This document shows positions 10,456-22,083 of a stretch of 64,000 nucleotides of DNA, one piece after another. The translations under genes were made by a program, and so were the position numbers. A model generated the notes under the pieces. The model was not told the DNA's origin, did no database searches, and worked only from the letters and a program-made list of their open reading frames with translations. Position 1 is the first letter of the stretch. Every line of letters begins with the position of its first letter. Origin of the DNA: Acheta domesticus (Eukaryota > Arthropoda > Insecta > Orthoptera > Gryllidae); NCBI GenBank assembly GCA_031308135.1, contig JAHLJT010000631.1, positions 223,085,654 through 223,149,653 of the forward strand. Reading direction: 5' to 3'.

Positions 10456-13400
10456 TTAGATTTCATTAAATCGTTTTTGATCACCCAACACGTACCTTTA
10501 TCCCCCTGTAAGTATAGCGGATATGTTTCTCCTGTACGTCCTGTGTGAGGTCATAATCTTTCCTTAAAAACAGTTCCAATTTTTCTTGAAATTTTTGTTC
10601 ACTTATTACAAATTCCACTAAATCCCATGACACAAACGCTATAATAATTAAAAGTGTTTCAGTGAATTAAAGTTTGTTATATCTGAAATATCGCGCGCGT
10701 CTTAATGTTTATATTACGCTTATTTTAACTTTTAATGCATTGGGCAGACATTATTCATTGACCTCTGATAAATTTTCTTGAAATCTGAAAATATGCTCAA
10801 AATTACGCGATTTCAGAAACGCAGAAGATACTTTAAGATTTGTGCAAGTAGTGAGAAGATAAACGCAGTACTGTTCCAAAAACTACCGCAAAATTGTAAA
10901 AAAATTACACTTAGGCCTTAGGAACTGGAGCTGGGTTTTATTGATATACTGGCGTAGGGGAAGGGTCTGGAAAGACATGCGGGGTGAGCGGAAGGACGGG
11001 AGGGGCAAAGGAGCCTTCCGGGCCGTTCTCTGTTCTCCTAAATCCCTGTGCGCGGATGAGTGGGAGCAATGAAAACAGGAAGGGTCCTCGTCATGGCAAG
11101 CAGCAGTTTATTGGGTGGTGTTACTTACATCGGCGCCTGACATAGCCCAGCCTCGGCGAGGGCTGTTCTCCGGAAGAGCAACTTTGCAGCGGTCATCGGA
11201 CAGGTTGGTGACACACAGAATGCGCGGCTGTCAGCGGCGGGGAGCTCCTAGCAGAGCCCCAGAGAGTTTCCAGGGCGTGTTGCCAGGTCCAGTTAGAGCT
11301 GATTTGAAACGGCAGAGGAGTGGCAAGAAGTCGGAAGGGCCAGTTGGACAACACTGAATCGACTAGGGATGAAGGGAGGTCGGCAGGGTCAGTTTGGGCC
11401 GACCTAAATCGACGGAGAGTGGAAGTTCAGTGCACACGGGCGACGAGCTCACGAGTAGCATTCGTGCCCCCGGTAAGCAGAGATCATGTTGCTACATAGG
11501 CCTTTACTGCTACTGCCTTTACTGCTGCTCGTAAGACGCTCTTTTCGCGGCCGCGCTACGTCATTTGTGCGTACGCGGGTGCCAGCAGTCTGCGGCCACG
11601 CGACGATACTGCCATAAACTGGTTTGCCAGTCGCCTGATCCCCCTTCTCCCACCCCTACTTACTGGTCCATAACACTTATCTTCAAAAACTAGGAAAATG
11701 AATATTGATTTAAATCAAAAGTGCCAAAACGAAAAATTCTTCGGTTTTAACAACCCTAAGAGAGTGGGGCAAGTTGATGTGGTTTGGGGGTGGGGTGACC
11801 ATGCACTTTCTCCCCAGATTCCACGGGACTTGCAAAATACCTCTTCATTAATACGCTATCGTATTATTAAAATCAAACATTTGAAATAGTTATTGTTCCA
11901 TTCTCTCCGATTGATTACAATATTCAAATTCAACATCGCAAGACTGATGCGAGGAAAATGCGAGGACAACCCACGCATTCTGTGTATGCCTCACGTCCCC
12001 TGCGTTTTTTATTTCGTTGAAAAATTACTATTAGCAAAATATTGTATAATTCAATTTAATTATGAAATTATTAAAAATATTCGATATTACAGCAAAAATA
12101 AATTAAATAGTTATTTATATATGAACTTATTAAAAATTATTTTCAATTCCTTAAATCTTGTTCTCTTGTCGTTGGTATAATTTATGTTTATAGACAACAC
12201 ACACGTTCCATTAAAAATTTCATTAAAAAATTAAACACGTTTATTCTTCCAATGTTCATTTACATTTTTACGACGTTTCGAGGAACACTTTGCCTCATCA
12301 TCAGGCTCAAGACATTTAGGTTAACATTCTTACTATTTACATAATGCATTAGTTGGTACGTAAGTACTCTGGTCCATTATATAAAGTTTTAAAATTCACT
12401 CAACTCGGTACATCAGTACTCAGTCAAATATTATTCAACATCACACCATTTTAAGCGATGTATCCTCCTTTATCCATATCATACCTATGCTGACTATTAC
12501 ATTATATCAACCTCACCATAAGGTGATGAGAACTTACCATCTTGGGTGCATTACATTTACGGAGCCATTGACCACAGTTGTTGAGTCGCATGAAAACCTC
12601 AATTAGTAATCAACCAACAATCCCATCTCCATTAAATGAGTGACATTAGACGCACCGCTCGCCATGCTGGTTACAGATGGGTATCCACTGTGCACGCAGG
12701 GCTGCTCACGGGGCACCTGGGTTCCCGCGCACCCCCTCTGCAAACAGGATTACGCGCGAACAATCCTGCGCTTTTTTTCCTCAAGATAACAACACGTTGT
12801 GTGATTGTGTATCATTCCTAGGATATCATACTGAATTTAATATCACATTAAACTTGATAAATACCTATGAGTTCTTTGAACTTTGATGACTACATTTGAT
12901 TGATTAGTTTTACTATCCTTCCGGGATTTTTAGAATAACACAAATACGTATGATTGTATTTATGATATTTTATTTATTGGGTAAAAAAATACTCTAGTTT
13001 TTCCAATGAATCGGGAGAAATATATCAGGTGAAAGACGAAATCCGAGAAAGACAATAAAAAGAGTTAGACATCATTAACAAAGCATCGAAGAATTGACTA
13101 TCGACTTCCCTCTTACAAGGTTAACATTGCTGAAATGGGACAGGGAACAGGAAAATTGACGAATATGACAAGGAAGTTCATGCCTAACCCAATAATTCCT
13201 AAAAACCGGTTGAACCAGTTACAGCAACACAAACCACTTACAATCTAAAAATTAAATTTTAAAATGTGACTATTAAATATGGAGAATACAAAGAAAGGAT
13301 ATTGCAAAATTAAAATCAATTTAATTCCTATCAGTTTTCATTAAAGCGTTACTTTATCTGCTAGCATCTAAATAAAAGTTAGCCAGTGCATGGAATTATT

Positions 13401-13740
13401 TTTAATAATGTTTCTACGACAGAATCTTCTTTTAATTAGAATTCATTTAATGGCTTCTTCAATTTTACTGAAATGGATTCTATTACACGTCTAAGGAAGA
13501 TATTTGTTTATAAATTGACTGTCCGGAAAAAAATAGGAATTGAAAAGAACGATAAATAAGTTATCGCTAAATCTTTGACGAAATATAAAAATAATAAAGT
13601 AGAGAAAAATAATGCGGGAGACTTCGCCACAGAGAGAGAGAGAGAGGGGGGGAAGGAGACTTTATCGAAGCAGATGTAATGAATGCGGCTCGTGAAAGAG
13701 ATAACCAAGGAACAATTATCCAAGACAAAATTCAATCTTA
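10456..13740. other. Gene-free stretch with a GC-rich island
   Basis: No host gene is supportable. A GC-rich segment at about 10940-11660 has internal near-repeats but no reading frame with recognisable domains. The remainder is AT-rich. A polypurine (GA)n tract is at 13631-13660. The ribozyme-like motif near 12.3 kb is listed separately. Confidence 0.5.
12236..12325 (-). ncRNA. Hammerhead-ribozyme-like core (Penelope-type end?)
   Basis: On the minus strand, CTGATGA is followed by a potential 4-bp stem (GAGG/CCTC, loop of nine) and then GAAACGTC, which has the order of a minimal hammerhead core with its GUC cleavage triplet. Known hammerheads in Penelope-like elements have very short stem III and act as dimers. 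Here stem I is not convincing (C-G and G-U, then a mismatch) and one extra base separates CTGATGA from stem II, so activity is doubtful. Confidence 0.3.
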
Positions 13741-13750
13741 TAAAGAGGAT

Positions 13751-14399
13751 CACGCCTAAACCTAGCATATTCCTCCCTTCGCCAACTCTATCCCCTTATT
13801 AATAGAAAGTCATCCCTTAACCTAAGAACCACGCTTCATTTATATAAATCACTAGCACTCCCTGCAATCACGTACGCAGCCCCAATATGGGGGGGTGCAG
13901 CGCCCTCAACAATAAAACGCATCCAAACCCTACAAAATAAAGTCCTCCGTACGGCCTTAAATGCCCCATGATACATCTCAAATGCCCAAATCCACAATGA
14001 TCTAAAATTTCCTTCAGTCGCCCAGCACATTGCCCACCTCTCCCAAAGATTCTTTAACAAACTTCATAACCACCCATTTCAACCGACATTCTCACTAGGA
14101 AAAACCACTCATCCGCACCTAAACCGCATACCATCAAGATTTCCCAAAGATAAATTCCGCCCTCCATAAATCCAACTGTACCTCCATATCATAAGCCTGA
14201 TATAACATATATTTAACCAGCACCCAGCAATAGTTTCTAAAATACCCACCGCGATTTCCCATTGAGGAGCCCAGTGGGGTCATCCTCCTTCTTATTTATA
14301 CTTTGTATTATATTGTGCATATATTTTGTATTATACTAATCAGTTCTCTAAAGCAGCTAAGTGCGCTGTACCAGAAAAAGATTCAATTAAAAAAATAAA
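13751..14399 (+). mobile_element. 5'-truncated Jockey-like LINE
   Basis: The plus strand encodes the C-terminal end of a Jockey-clade reverse transcriptase ORF (about 13770-14100), with blocks LYKSLALPAITYAAPIWGG, RIQTLQNKVLRTALNAP and LKFPSVAQHIAHLSQRFF. A short 3' region (GAGCCCAGTGGGGTCATCC) and an A-rich tail (AATTAAAAAAATAAA) follow. The 10-bp word TAAAGAGGAT lies immediately before (13741-13750) and after (14400-14409), a clear target-site duplication. One in-frame stop (after NAP) and severe 5' truncation make it inactive. Confidence 0.85.
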
Positions 14400-14635
14400 T
14401 AAAGAGGATGAATACAACGTAGATATTTTATAAAATGATAAACAAAATTAAGCTGGCTGATTCGACATTATTCGGCATACGATAGTGTTTCGTAATATAC
14501 TTCGTGAACAGACTAGACCAGAACACACCATTGTTCGCAAATTCCTCCTTTGCATTGGAAATTGCTTCAACATTCAGAATGTGATGACTTTTCCCCTTAA
14601 TATACTTGTTCCCATGTCAATGGCACCTTCTATCG

Positions 14636-15175
14636 AGAGTGGTGGTTCAGGGCATTAACTGATATCACTGCAATGCCTCTGACCGGGAGGTCCTGGGTTT
14701 GAATCTCGACGATGGCAGGATTTTCGACAGTAGCTAGAGAGATAGGTCGAGTTCAATTGCTGTGTCGAAGAGAATTCTAGAGGACGGCTGCTCTGATCGG
14801 AAGTTTTTCGTGGTATCTCTGATCTAAGAGCATGTCTAAGCCAGAGACCGCGCCCGATATTTCCTTTCTCTTCCTTGTCCCATCCTCACTTCTTCCTTTT
14901 CCTCTCCTCAGCTCTTCCTCACACATACTTCCACTAACATGCACTACACTACCTAGCATGTCGGGTGACCGGTCGTGAGCTTAGAACTTGCCCGCCTGGG
15001 GTGGTGCTCCGTTGGTGGGATATACCAGGCTGGGAAAATCCCCCTCTAAGAGACGGAAGGTCGCCGCCGAATCTCATCATCTAGCAAAGAAAGATCACCG
15101 CCACTTCCCGAGTTAGAAACATGCACTACACGTACGGGCCTTAGCAGTTGACGCGCACGGATTCACTAATCAATG
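14636..15175 (+). mobile_element. tRNA-derived SINE (copy 1)
   Basis: A tRNA-like head (box A-like TGGTTCAGGGC, box B-like GGGTTTGAATC at about 14695) is followed by a body containing ACATGCACTACACTACC, GGTGGGATATACC and a tail with AGTTGACGCGC. The same arrangement is found at 34795-35265 (plus) and in reverse at 36008-36512 and 30463-30930, so this is a dispersed family of about 500 bp. Confidence 0.75.
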
Positions 15176-15651
15176 AAACTTCTGATTAATAAGTCTGTGG
15201 TCACGGCGTAAAAGTTCTTAAGTAAAAAATCTTGGTTTAGAGAAAACAAGGGTTAAATATTATTGAGCCAATGCTTTTTTCTATGCTCATCGCTATTTCT
15301 CAACGCTTTTTTGTCGTTAAGGAGGCAGCATTTGAATTCGGTCGTTTTACTAAAACAAAATATAGATACTTAATTTGTAGCTTCAGTACTTAGCCCCATT
15401 TTGCCAAAAACTGACTTAAGAACTTTTATCCCGTGACCACAGAAGTGGTAGTACACCACAGCCCAGATGGAAGCTGGAAAAGGAAAATTCCCATCCTTCC
15501 AATTCCTTCATGACACAATCCATAGGAGTTGCTCTTGAACGAAATTTTATCCACTTGTTCCTTTTTTTGCTCAAAATTATTTAGTATTGTAATTACTTAA
15601 AAGTTTTCGAACCACTTAAATCAGAAAACACGGATCCGTCAAGTCTTTCGA
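15176..15651. other. Gene-free stretch
   Basis: No gene, RNA or repeat structure recognised in this AT-rich segment. Confidence 0.5.
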
Positions 15652-16270
15652 TTTTTTACTTTCCCTATACGTACCTATAAACGGAGTAGTATACGTAGTG
15701 TAGGGCAAGTTATGTAATGTTGCGCGAAAAAACGGCGAATTTTAGGCAGAAAAAAATTAATTTCCGGCCTCTAATAACCAATTAGTGGTGCTACAGAAGG
15801 ACACTGATTTTCCCTTATTAGTGTTCTGTTTCCTTTGGTCCCAAATAACTATTCGGACTTGCCACACACTTGTGCCAGCTGCCATCTATCCCTGTCCAAA
15901 GTACATTTCTTGACATTTAATTAATTTTTCGGTTTCCTAATTATAAAACGAAAATATTATTTTAAGAATATTAAAGAACAGTAAAACCTTCTCTTAGCAA
16001 TTCTCTTTGAAAAATTTGGAGCCGTTTTTAAGAAAATAGTGTTTAAACCCTACCAAAAATATGAAATTTGAAGCCCTTTTTCAAAGATAATTTTTGCGTT
16101 ACCGAAAAACTTAATTTGAAGTTATTTCAAGTACATACACGCACAAATACAACAGTGTTTACAAATTGCTTGTTATGTGCATATTAACGCTCTGAGAGAT
16201 CTTTGGAAACAATTACATTTGTTCAATTTTTGAAAAAATAAAAAATACCCCAAAATAAACTTTACGGCAT
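15652..16270 (+). mobile_element. Fragment of repeat family with TTTTACTTTCCC...ACGTA ends
   Basis: The sequence starts TTTTTACTTTCCCTATACG. From about 15780 (GTGGTGCTACAGAAGG) it matches the reverse complement of the other end of the element at 42354-43976 and the copy at 38437-38910, sharing words such as GCTGCCATCTATC, AATTTTTCGG and TTGGAGCCGTTTTTAAG. The interior is deleted relative to 42-44 kb. No coding sequence; superfamily unknown. Confidence 0.6.
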
Positions 16271-17854
16271 AATAAACAGTGCAATTAGCACTTTCCATTC
16301 CAAAAGCTTGAATAACAAATTTTGAGTCTTTTTTGAGAAAAAGGCGTTTAAACTTTTCTGAAAATGTACGTATACTGCAACGACCGCCGCACTTTGGAAG
16401 CTGTTTTGTAACGAGAGCCGCGGTTGAAAGCCGTTGCAACCCAACTCCAATGTTCCAATCGCCAGCTAGCTGAGTTTTGAGGCCGCCCAGGCTCAGCGGT
16501 AATATGCGATGGAGATTCTGAAATTTAGTTTGAGAGGATGGACGTGGCTCGACTTTTCACTACTGAACCATAACACATGTCATTGCTCATTTTAAATAAT
16601 TAACTTTTAATGAGAACGATTAAGAATGACAATTCAGTGTTTCCAGTGAAAAGATTAGAATGAAACCATTAATCAACTCCCGTCGCGTGAGCTCCGCGAA
16701 CTTATCTTTGCGTCATTTTAAGGCGCATTAAAAAAACAAAAACACAAATTTCACACTTGATCCTACAACTAATAAGCTTAATGGCTATAATACAAGTTTA
16801 ATTAGAAACATTTACCAGGGAAGAATAGCCAGGCGCGGCCTTTCGTTCCCGACAAAGAATTTACGCCGAACAGTAATATAAAAAATTCCCAGTTCAGTGG
16901 GTCGCCGTGAAAAGGTGATTGTCAATGGGTCGTAGCTCGGCCCTACGTTTTACAGTCACCGGAGCGGGCGTTGAACTCCTGGGGTGGATGTCCGTGGCAG
17001 TACGTGCACTGCAGGTGCTGTGCTGACGGGGATTCTTCCGTCCTCGTAGTATGATTCTGTCCAAGGCGTGTAGGCGGAAGCGACACTCCAGCGTTCAGAC
17101 GATGCCGACACTCAGTCAATGTCATCAAGTTAATTGACAAATAGCAAGATGACGGATAGTGCGTCTGATTTTAACTTTAGAGACAGGAACTCGCCACACA
17201 CTTGAGTTTGTTTTAATTACTACAAGGGATTCCTTTACCCGTAAATTTCTCAGACGGCTGTTCGCAACATCAGGAAATAAAAACAACAAAGTAAAGTTGT
17301 TTGATTTCGCCTCCAAGTGGCGCTCGGACGCGCTCCATCCACGACACGACCGTCTCCTACCGAGGCTCTCACCGGAATCTCCTCTCTTACCAGTTCAAAT
17401 CATGCACAGCTCCTCCCTCCGCTCTCCCATTTTTCTGGAAGCTTCTACAACATTCTACCATAAATCCACAAGGATGTTCCTTATTGGCTCGAAGCTACTA
17501 CGTCTCAATCTCAAAAGCGCCAATCGCCTCGTACGTACTCCAAATTTCAGTAATGGAAAATTCCCAAAAACGCTCTCTCTCTCTTTCAAAGTGATAGCGC
17601 TCACTCACTAGCAGGGCGGTCGTCTGGCCATGTGGAAATTTCCGCTACACTCCCCTAAGGGATTGCGCTCGCCTCGAGGGCGGCGGACACATCCGCGCTT
17701 CCCCGTGACTGGCGCCGACCCGGCGGACGCGGACCACTGCACCTGCCCGTAAAGAAATACTCTTTCTCACCCACCGCCTGCAAGAAAGGGCGGTACCGCG
17801 GACCACCAACATGACTCAATACGCAGTGAAAAACATACACAGAGTTATCCACAT
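16271..17854. other. Gene-free stretch
   Basis: Mixed AT-rich and locally GC-rich DNA. Reading frames around 17160-17610 have no recognisable domain, and overlapping frames on both strands argue against coding. No repeat family was recognised. Confidence 0.45.
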
Positions 17855-17970
17855 ATTCTCCGATTATTCTGTACTGTCACAATACATACGTATACACGGA
17901 ATAATAGACGTAGTATCGGAAGAGTTATGTACTGCTACGCAAAAAAACGGAGAATTTAACCTAAAACGTA
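17855..17970 (+). mobile_element. Short relic of the ACGTATACACGG repeat family
   Basis: CATACGTATACACGGAATAA ... GTTATGTACTGCTACGC matches, with substitutions, the 5' part of the elements at 15652 and 42354. It abuts the decayed tRNA copy that opens the tRNA-Ser array. Confidence 0.5.
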
Positions 17971-17974
17971 AACA

Positions 17975-18058
17975 CGCTGCGGACAATCGTCGAACCTGTG
18001 AGAGATGGGCCCATTGAATTTCGGGCACCGTAATCCGTAACCACGCCGACACCGCAAC
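17975..18058 (-). pseudogene. Decayed tRNA-Ser copy at the start of the array
   Basis: The minus strand retains GGTTGCGGTGTCGGCGTGG at the 5' end and a damaged T arm and acceptor stem at the 3' end. The anticodon arm is destroyed. It lies 175 bp before the first good copy, and its spacer (GTGTGCTTGT ... AATTAAAAGG) is homologous to the array spacer, so it is an outlying repeat unit. Confidence 0.8.
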
Positions 18059-18149
18059 CACAGGACATTGCTAACACATAAGCCAATAATACAATGTGTG
18101 CTTGTCACTGGTATTGCTAATGTAGATTCCTCTAATTAAAAGGTACACA

Positions 18150-18231
18150 CGCTGCGAACAGGATTCGAACCTGTGCGGGCAGAGCCCATTGCATTTCGAG
18201 TCCAACTCCTTAACCACTCGGACACCGCAGC
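18150..18231 (-). tRNA. tRNA-Ser(CGA) unit 1
   Basis: One anticodon-stem mismatch (G to C change gives G-G) and a G-U at the base of the acceptor stem; box A, box B and terminator intact. Possibly impaired. Confidence 0.75.
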
Positions 18232-18320
18232 TGCGTGGCTTTGCCTACACAGAAGCCAATAATACCGTGTGTGCTTGTAACAGCTATTGTTAATATAGAC
18301 TCCTCTAACTAAAAGGTGCA

Positions 18321-18402
18321 CGCTGCGGACAGGATTCGAACCCGTGCGGGCAGAGCCCATTGGATTTCGAGTCCAACTCCTTAACCACTCGGACACCGCA
18401 GC
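18321..18402 (-). tRNA. tRNA-Ser(CGA) unit 2
   Basis: Consensus apart from one T-stem change giving a G-U pair; all invariant positions kept. Confidence 0.88.
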
Positions 18403-18491
18403 TGCGTGGCATTGCCTACACTGAAGCCAATAATACTGTGTGTCCTTGTAACTGCTATTGTTAATATAGACTCCTCTAACTAAAAGGTGGA

Positions 18492-18573
18492 CGCTGCGGA
18501 CAGGATTCGAACCTGTACGGGCAGAGCCCATTGGATTTCGAGTCCAACTCCTTAACCACTCGGACACCGCAGC
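18492..18573 (-). tRNA. tRNA-Ser(CGA) unit 3
   Basis: One difference from consensus, between the variable arm and T stem (GCACAGG to GTACAGG); structure intact. Confidence 0.9.
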
Positions 18574-18662
18574 TGCGTGGCATTGCCTACACTGAAGCCA
18601 ATAATACCGTGTGTGCTTGTAACTGCTATTGTTAATATAGACTCCTCTAACTAAAAGGTGGA

Positions 18663-18744
18663 CGCTGCGGACAGGATTCGAACCTGTGCGGGCAGAGCCC
18701 ATTGGATTTCGAGTCCAACTCCTTAACTACACGGACACCGCAGC
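18663..18744 (-). tRNA. tRNA-Ser(CGA) unit 4, D-loop variant
   Basis: The invariant D-loop GG is AG (G18A), and one further D-arm change (CCGTGTAG). Probably impaired tertiary D/T-loop contact. Confidence 0.7.
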
Positions 18745-18833
18745 TGCGTGGCATTGCCTACACTGAAGCCAATAATACCGTGTGTGCTTGTAACTGCTAT
18801 TGTTAATATAGACTCCTCTAACTAAAAGGTGCA

Positions 18834-18915
18834 CGCTGCGGACAGGATTCGAACCTGTGCGGGCAGAGCCCATTGGATTTCGAGTCCAACTCCTTAACTA
18901 CTCGGACACCGCAGC
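18834..18915 (-). tRNA. tRNA-Ser(CGA) unit 5, D-loop variant
   Basis: Differs from consensus only by G18A in the D loop. Confidence 0.75.
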
Positions 18916-19004
18916 TGCGTGGCATTGCCTACACTGAAGCCAATAATACCGTGTGTGCTTGTAACTGCTATTGTTAATATAGACTCCTCTAACTAAAAGG
19001 TGGA

Positions 19005-19086
19005 CGCTGCGGACAGGATTCGAACCTGTGCGGGCAGAGCCTATTGGATTTCGAGTCCAACTCCTTAACTACTCAGACACCGCAGC
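19005..19086 (-). tRNA. tRNA-Ser(CGA) unit 6, D-arm variant
   Basis: Has G18A, a D-stem C to T change, and a variable-arm change (GGGC to AGGC). First unit of the duplicated 12-unit block. Confidence 0.65.
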
Positions 19087-19175
19087 TGCGTGGCATTGCC
19101 TACACTGAAGCCAATAATACCGTGTGTGCTTGTAACTGCTATTGTTAATATAGACTCCTCTAACTAAAAGGTGCA

Positions 19176-19257
19176 TGCTGCGGACAGGATTCGAACCTGT
19201 GCGGGCAGAGCCCATTGGATTTCGAGTCCAACTCCTTAACTACTCGGTCACCGCAGC
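19176..19257 (-). tRNA. tRNA-Ser(CGA) unit 7, D-loop variant
   Basis: G18A, T to A at the acceptor/D junction, and discriminator A instead of G. The discriminator matters for seryl-tRNA synthetase, so charging may differ. Confidence 0.65.
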
Positions 19258-19346
19258 TGCGTGGCATTGCCTACACTGAAGCCAATAATACCGTGTGTGC
19301 TTGTAACTGCTATTGTTAATATAGACTCCTCTAACTAAAAGGTGCA

Positions 19347-19428
19347 CGCTGCGGACAGGATTCGAACCTGTGCGGGCAGAGCCCATTGGATTTCGAGTCC
19401 AACTCCTTAACCACTCGGACACCGCAGC
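19347..19428 (-). tRNA. tRNA-Ser(CGA) unit 8
   Basis: Matches the array consensus exactly; TTTT terminator present. Confidence 0.95.
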
Positions 19429-19517
19429 TGCGTGGCATTGCCTACACTGAAGCCAATAATACCGTGTGTGCTTGTAACTGCTATTGTTAATATAGACTCC
19501 TCTAACTAAAAGGTGCA

Positions 19518-19599
19518 CGCTGCGGACAGGATTCGAACCTGTGCGGGCAGAGCCCATTGGATTTCGAGTCCAACTCCTTAACCACTCGGACACCGCAGC
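19518..19599 (-). tRNA. tRNA-Ser(CGA) unit 9
   Basis: Matches the array consensus exactly; TTTT terminator present. Confidence 0.95.
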
Positions 19600-19688
19600 T
19601 GCGTGGCATTGCCTACACTGAAGCCAATAATACCGTGTGTGCTTGTAACTGCTATTGTTAATATAGACTCCTCTAACTAAAAGGTGCA

Positions 19689-19770
19689 CGCTGCGGACAG
19701 GATTCGAACCTGTGCGGGCAGAGCCCATTGGATTTCGAGCCCAATTCCTTAACCACTCGGACACCGCAGC
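19689..19770 (-). tRNA. tRNA-Ser(CGA) unit 10
   Basis: Two changes before the anticodon (GAATTGGGCTCGAAA): one creates a G-U pair at the anticodon-stem end. Otherwise intact. Confidence 0.85.
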
Positions 19771-19859
19771 TGCGTGGTATTGCCTACACTGAAGCCAATA
19801 ATACCGTGTGTGCTTGTAACTGCTATTGTTAATATAGACTCCTCTAACTAAAAGGTGGA

Positions 19860-19941
19860 CGCTGCGGACAGGATTCGAACCTGTGCGAGCAGAGCCCATT
19901 GGATTTCGAGTCCAACTCCTTAACCACTCGGACACCGCAGC
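19860..19941 (-). tRNA. tRNA-Ser(CGA) unit 11
   Basis: One variable-arm change (GCCC to GCTC) that gives a G-U pair; otherwise consensus. Confidence 0.85.
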
Positions 19942-20030
19942 TGCGTGGCATTGCCTACACTAAAGCCAATAATACCGTGTGTGCTTGTAACTGCTATTGT
20001 TAATATAGACTCCTCTAACTAAAAGGTGCA

Positions 20031-20112
20031 CGCTGCGGACAGGATTCGAACCTGTGCGGGCAGAGCCCATTGGATTTCGAGTCCAACTCCTTAACTACTC
20101 GGACACCGCAGC
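20031..20112 (-). tRNA. tRNA-Ser(CGA) unit 12, D-loop variant
   Basis: Only G18A separates it from consensus. Confidence 0.75.
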
Positions 20113-20201
20113 TGCGTGGCATTGCCTACACTGAAGCCAATAATACCGTGTGTGCTTGTAACTGCTATTGTTAATATAGACTCCTCTAACTAAAAGGTGC
20201 A

Positions 20202-20284
20202 CGCTGCGGACAGGATTCGAACGTGTGCGGGCAGATCCCCATTGGATTTCGCGTCCAACTCACTAACCACTCCCACACCGCAGC
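20202..20284 (-). pseudogene. tRNA-Ser pseudogene, unit 13
   Basis: 83 bp, with an extra base in the variable arm, U33 changed to G in the anticodon loop, and changes in the D stem (GTGGGAGTGG) and T stem. Unlikely to be functional. Confidence 0.8.
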
Positions 20285-20373
20285 TGCGTGGTTTTGCCTA
20301 CACAGAAGCCAATAATACCGTGTGTGCTTGTAACAGCTATTGTTAATATAGACTCCTCTAACTAAAAGGTGCA

Positions 20374-20455
20374 CGCTGCGGACAGGATTCGAACCTGTAC
20401 GGGCAGAGCCCATTGGATTTCGAGTCCAACTCCTTAACCACTCGGACACCGCAGC
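20374..20455 (-). tRNA. tRNA-Ser(CGA) unit 14
   Basis: Same single change as unit 3 (GTACAGG); intact structure. Confidence 0.9.
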
Positions 20456-20544
20456 TGCGTGGCGTTGCCTACACTGAAGCCAATAATACCGTGTGTGCTT
20501 GTAACTGCTATTGTTAATATAGACTCCTCTAACTAAAAGGTGGA

Positions 20545-20626
20545 CGCTGCGGACAGGATTCGAACCTGTGCGGGCAGAGCCCATTGGATTTCGAGTCCAA
20601 CTCCTTAACTACTCGGAAACCGCAGC
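20545..20626 (-). tRNA. tRNA-Ser(CGA) unit 15, D-loop variant
   Basis: G18A plus a change of G to T next to the acceptor stem (GCGGTTTCCG). Confidence 0.68.
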
Positions 20627-20715
20627 TGCGTGGCATTGCCTACACTGAAGCCAATAATACCGTGTGTGCTTGTAACTGCTATTGTTAATATAGACTCCTC
20701 TAACTAATAGGTGCA

Positions 20716-20797
20716 CGCTGCGGACAGGATTCGAACCCGTGCGGGCAGAGCCCATTGGATTTCGAGTCCAACTCCTTAACCACTCGGACACCGCAGA
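20716..20797 (-). tRNA. tRNA-Ser(CGA) unit 16, terminator lost
   Basis: First base is U instead of G, so the 1-72 pair is a mismatch; one T-stem G-U. The downstream run is TATT instead of TTTT, so the usual Pol III terminator is missing. Confidence 0.65.
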
Positions 20798-20886
20798 TGC
20801 GTGGCATTGCCTACACTGAAGCCAATAATACCGTGTGTGCTTGTAACTGCTATTGTTAATATAGACTCCTCTAACTAAAAGGTGCA

Positions 20887-20968
20887 CGCTGCGGACAGGA
20901 TTCGAACCTGTGCGGGCAGAGCCCATTGGATTTCGAGTCCAACTCCTTAACCACTCGGACACCGCAGA
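20887..20968 (-). tRNA. tRNA-Ser(CGA) unit 17
   Basis: Consensus except U at position 1 (1-72 mismatch); terminator intact. Last unit of the first 12-unit block. Confidence 0.75.
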
Positions 20969-21057
20969 TGCGTGGCATTGCCTACACTGAAGCCAATAAT
21001 ACCGTGTGTGCTTGTAACTGCTATTGTTAATATAGACTCCTCTAACTAAAAGGTGGA

Positions 21058-21139
21058 CGCTGCGGACAGGATTCGAACCTGTGCGGGCAGAGCCTATTGG
21101 ATTTCGAGTCCAACTCCTTAACTACTCAGACACCGCAGC
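21058..21139 (-). tRNA. tRNA-Ser(CGA) unit 18 (duplicate of unit 6)
   Basis: Identical to unit 6, including its private changes; opens the second copy of the 2,053-bp block. Confidence 0.65.
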
Positions 21140-21228
21140 TGCGTGGCATTGCCTACACTGAAGCCAATAATACCGTGTGTGCTTGTAACTGCTATTGTTA
21201 ATATAGACTCCTCTAACTAAAAGGTGCA

Positions 21229-21310
21229 TGCTGCGGACAGGATTCGAACCTGTGCGGGCAGAGCCCATTGGATTTCGAGTCCAACTCCTTAACTACTCGG
21301 TCACCGCAGC
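21229..21310 (-). tRNA. tRNA-Ser(CGA) unit 19 (duplicate of unit 7)
   Basis: Identical to unit 7, with discriminator A and G18A. Confidence 0.65.
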
Positions 21311-21399
21311 TGCGTGGCATTGCCTACACTGAAGCCAATAATACCGTGTGTGCTTGTAACTGCTATTGTTAATATAGACTCCTCTAACTAAAAGGTGCA

Positions 21400-21481
21400 C
21401 GCTGCGGACAGGATTCGAACCTGTGCGGGCAGAGCCCATTGGATTTCGAGTCCAACTCCTTAACCACTCGGACACCGCAGC
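21400..21481 (-). tRNA. tRNA-Ser(CGA) unit 20 (duplicate of unit 8)
   Basis: Array consensus; terminator present. Confidence 0.95.
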
Positions 21482-21570
21482 TGCGTGGCATTGCCTACAC
21501 TGAAGCCAATAATACCGTGTGTGCTTGTAACTGCTATTGTTAATATAGACTCCTCTAACTAAAAGGTGCA

Positions 21571-21652
21571 CGCTGCGGACAGGATTCGAACCTGTGCGGG
21601 CAGAGCCCATTGGATTTCGAGTCCAACTCCTTAACCACTCGGACACCGCAGC
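21571..21652 (-). tRNA. tRNA-Ser(CGA) unit 21 (duplicate of unit 9)
   Basis: Array consensus; terminator present. Confidence 0.95.
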
Positions 21653-21741
21653 TGCGTGGCATTGCCTACACTGAAGCCAATAATACCGTGTGTGCTTGTA
21701 ACTGCTATTGTTAATATAGACTCCTCTAACTAAAAGGTGCA

Positions 21742-21823
21742 CGCTGCGGACAGGATTCGAACCTGTGCGGGCAGAGCCCATTGGATTTCGAGCCCAATTC
21801 CTTAACCACTCGGACACCGCAGC
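21742..21823 (-). tRNA. tRNA-Ser(CGA) unit 22 (duplicate of unit 10)
   Basis: Shares the two anticodon-arm changes of unit 10. Confidence 0.85.
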
Positions 21824-21912
21824 TGCGTGGTATTGCCTACACTGAAGCCAATAATACCGTGTGTGCTTGTAACTGCTATTGTTAATATAGACTCCTCTAA
21901 CTAAAAGGTGGA

Positions 21913-21994
21913 CGCTGCGGACAGGATTCGAACCTGTGCGAGCAGAGCCCATTGGATTTCGAGTCCAACTCCTTAACCACTCGGACACCGCAGC
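21913..21994 (-). tRNA. tRNA-Ser(CGA) unit 23 (duplicate of unit 11)
   Basis: Shares the variable-arm change of unit 11. Confidence 0.85.
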
Positions 21995-22083
21995 TGCGTG
22001 GCATTGCCTACACTAAAGCCAATAATACCGTGTGTGCTTGTAACTGCTATTGTTAATATAGACTCCTCTAACTAAAAGGTGCA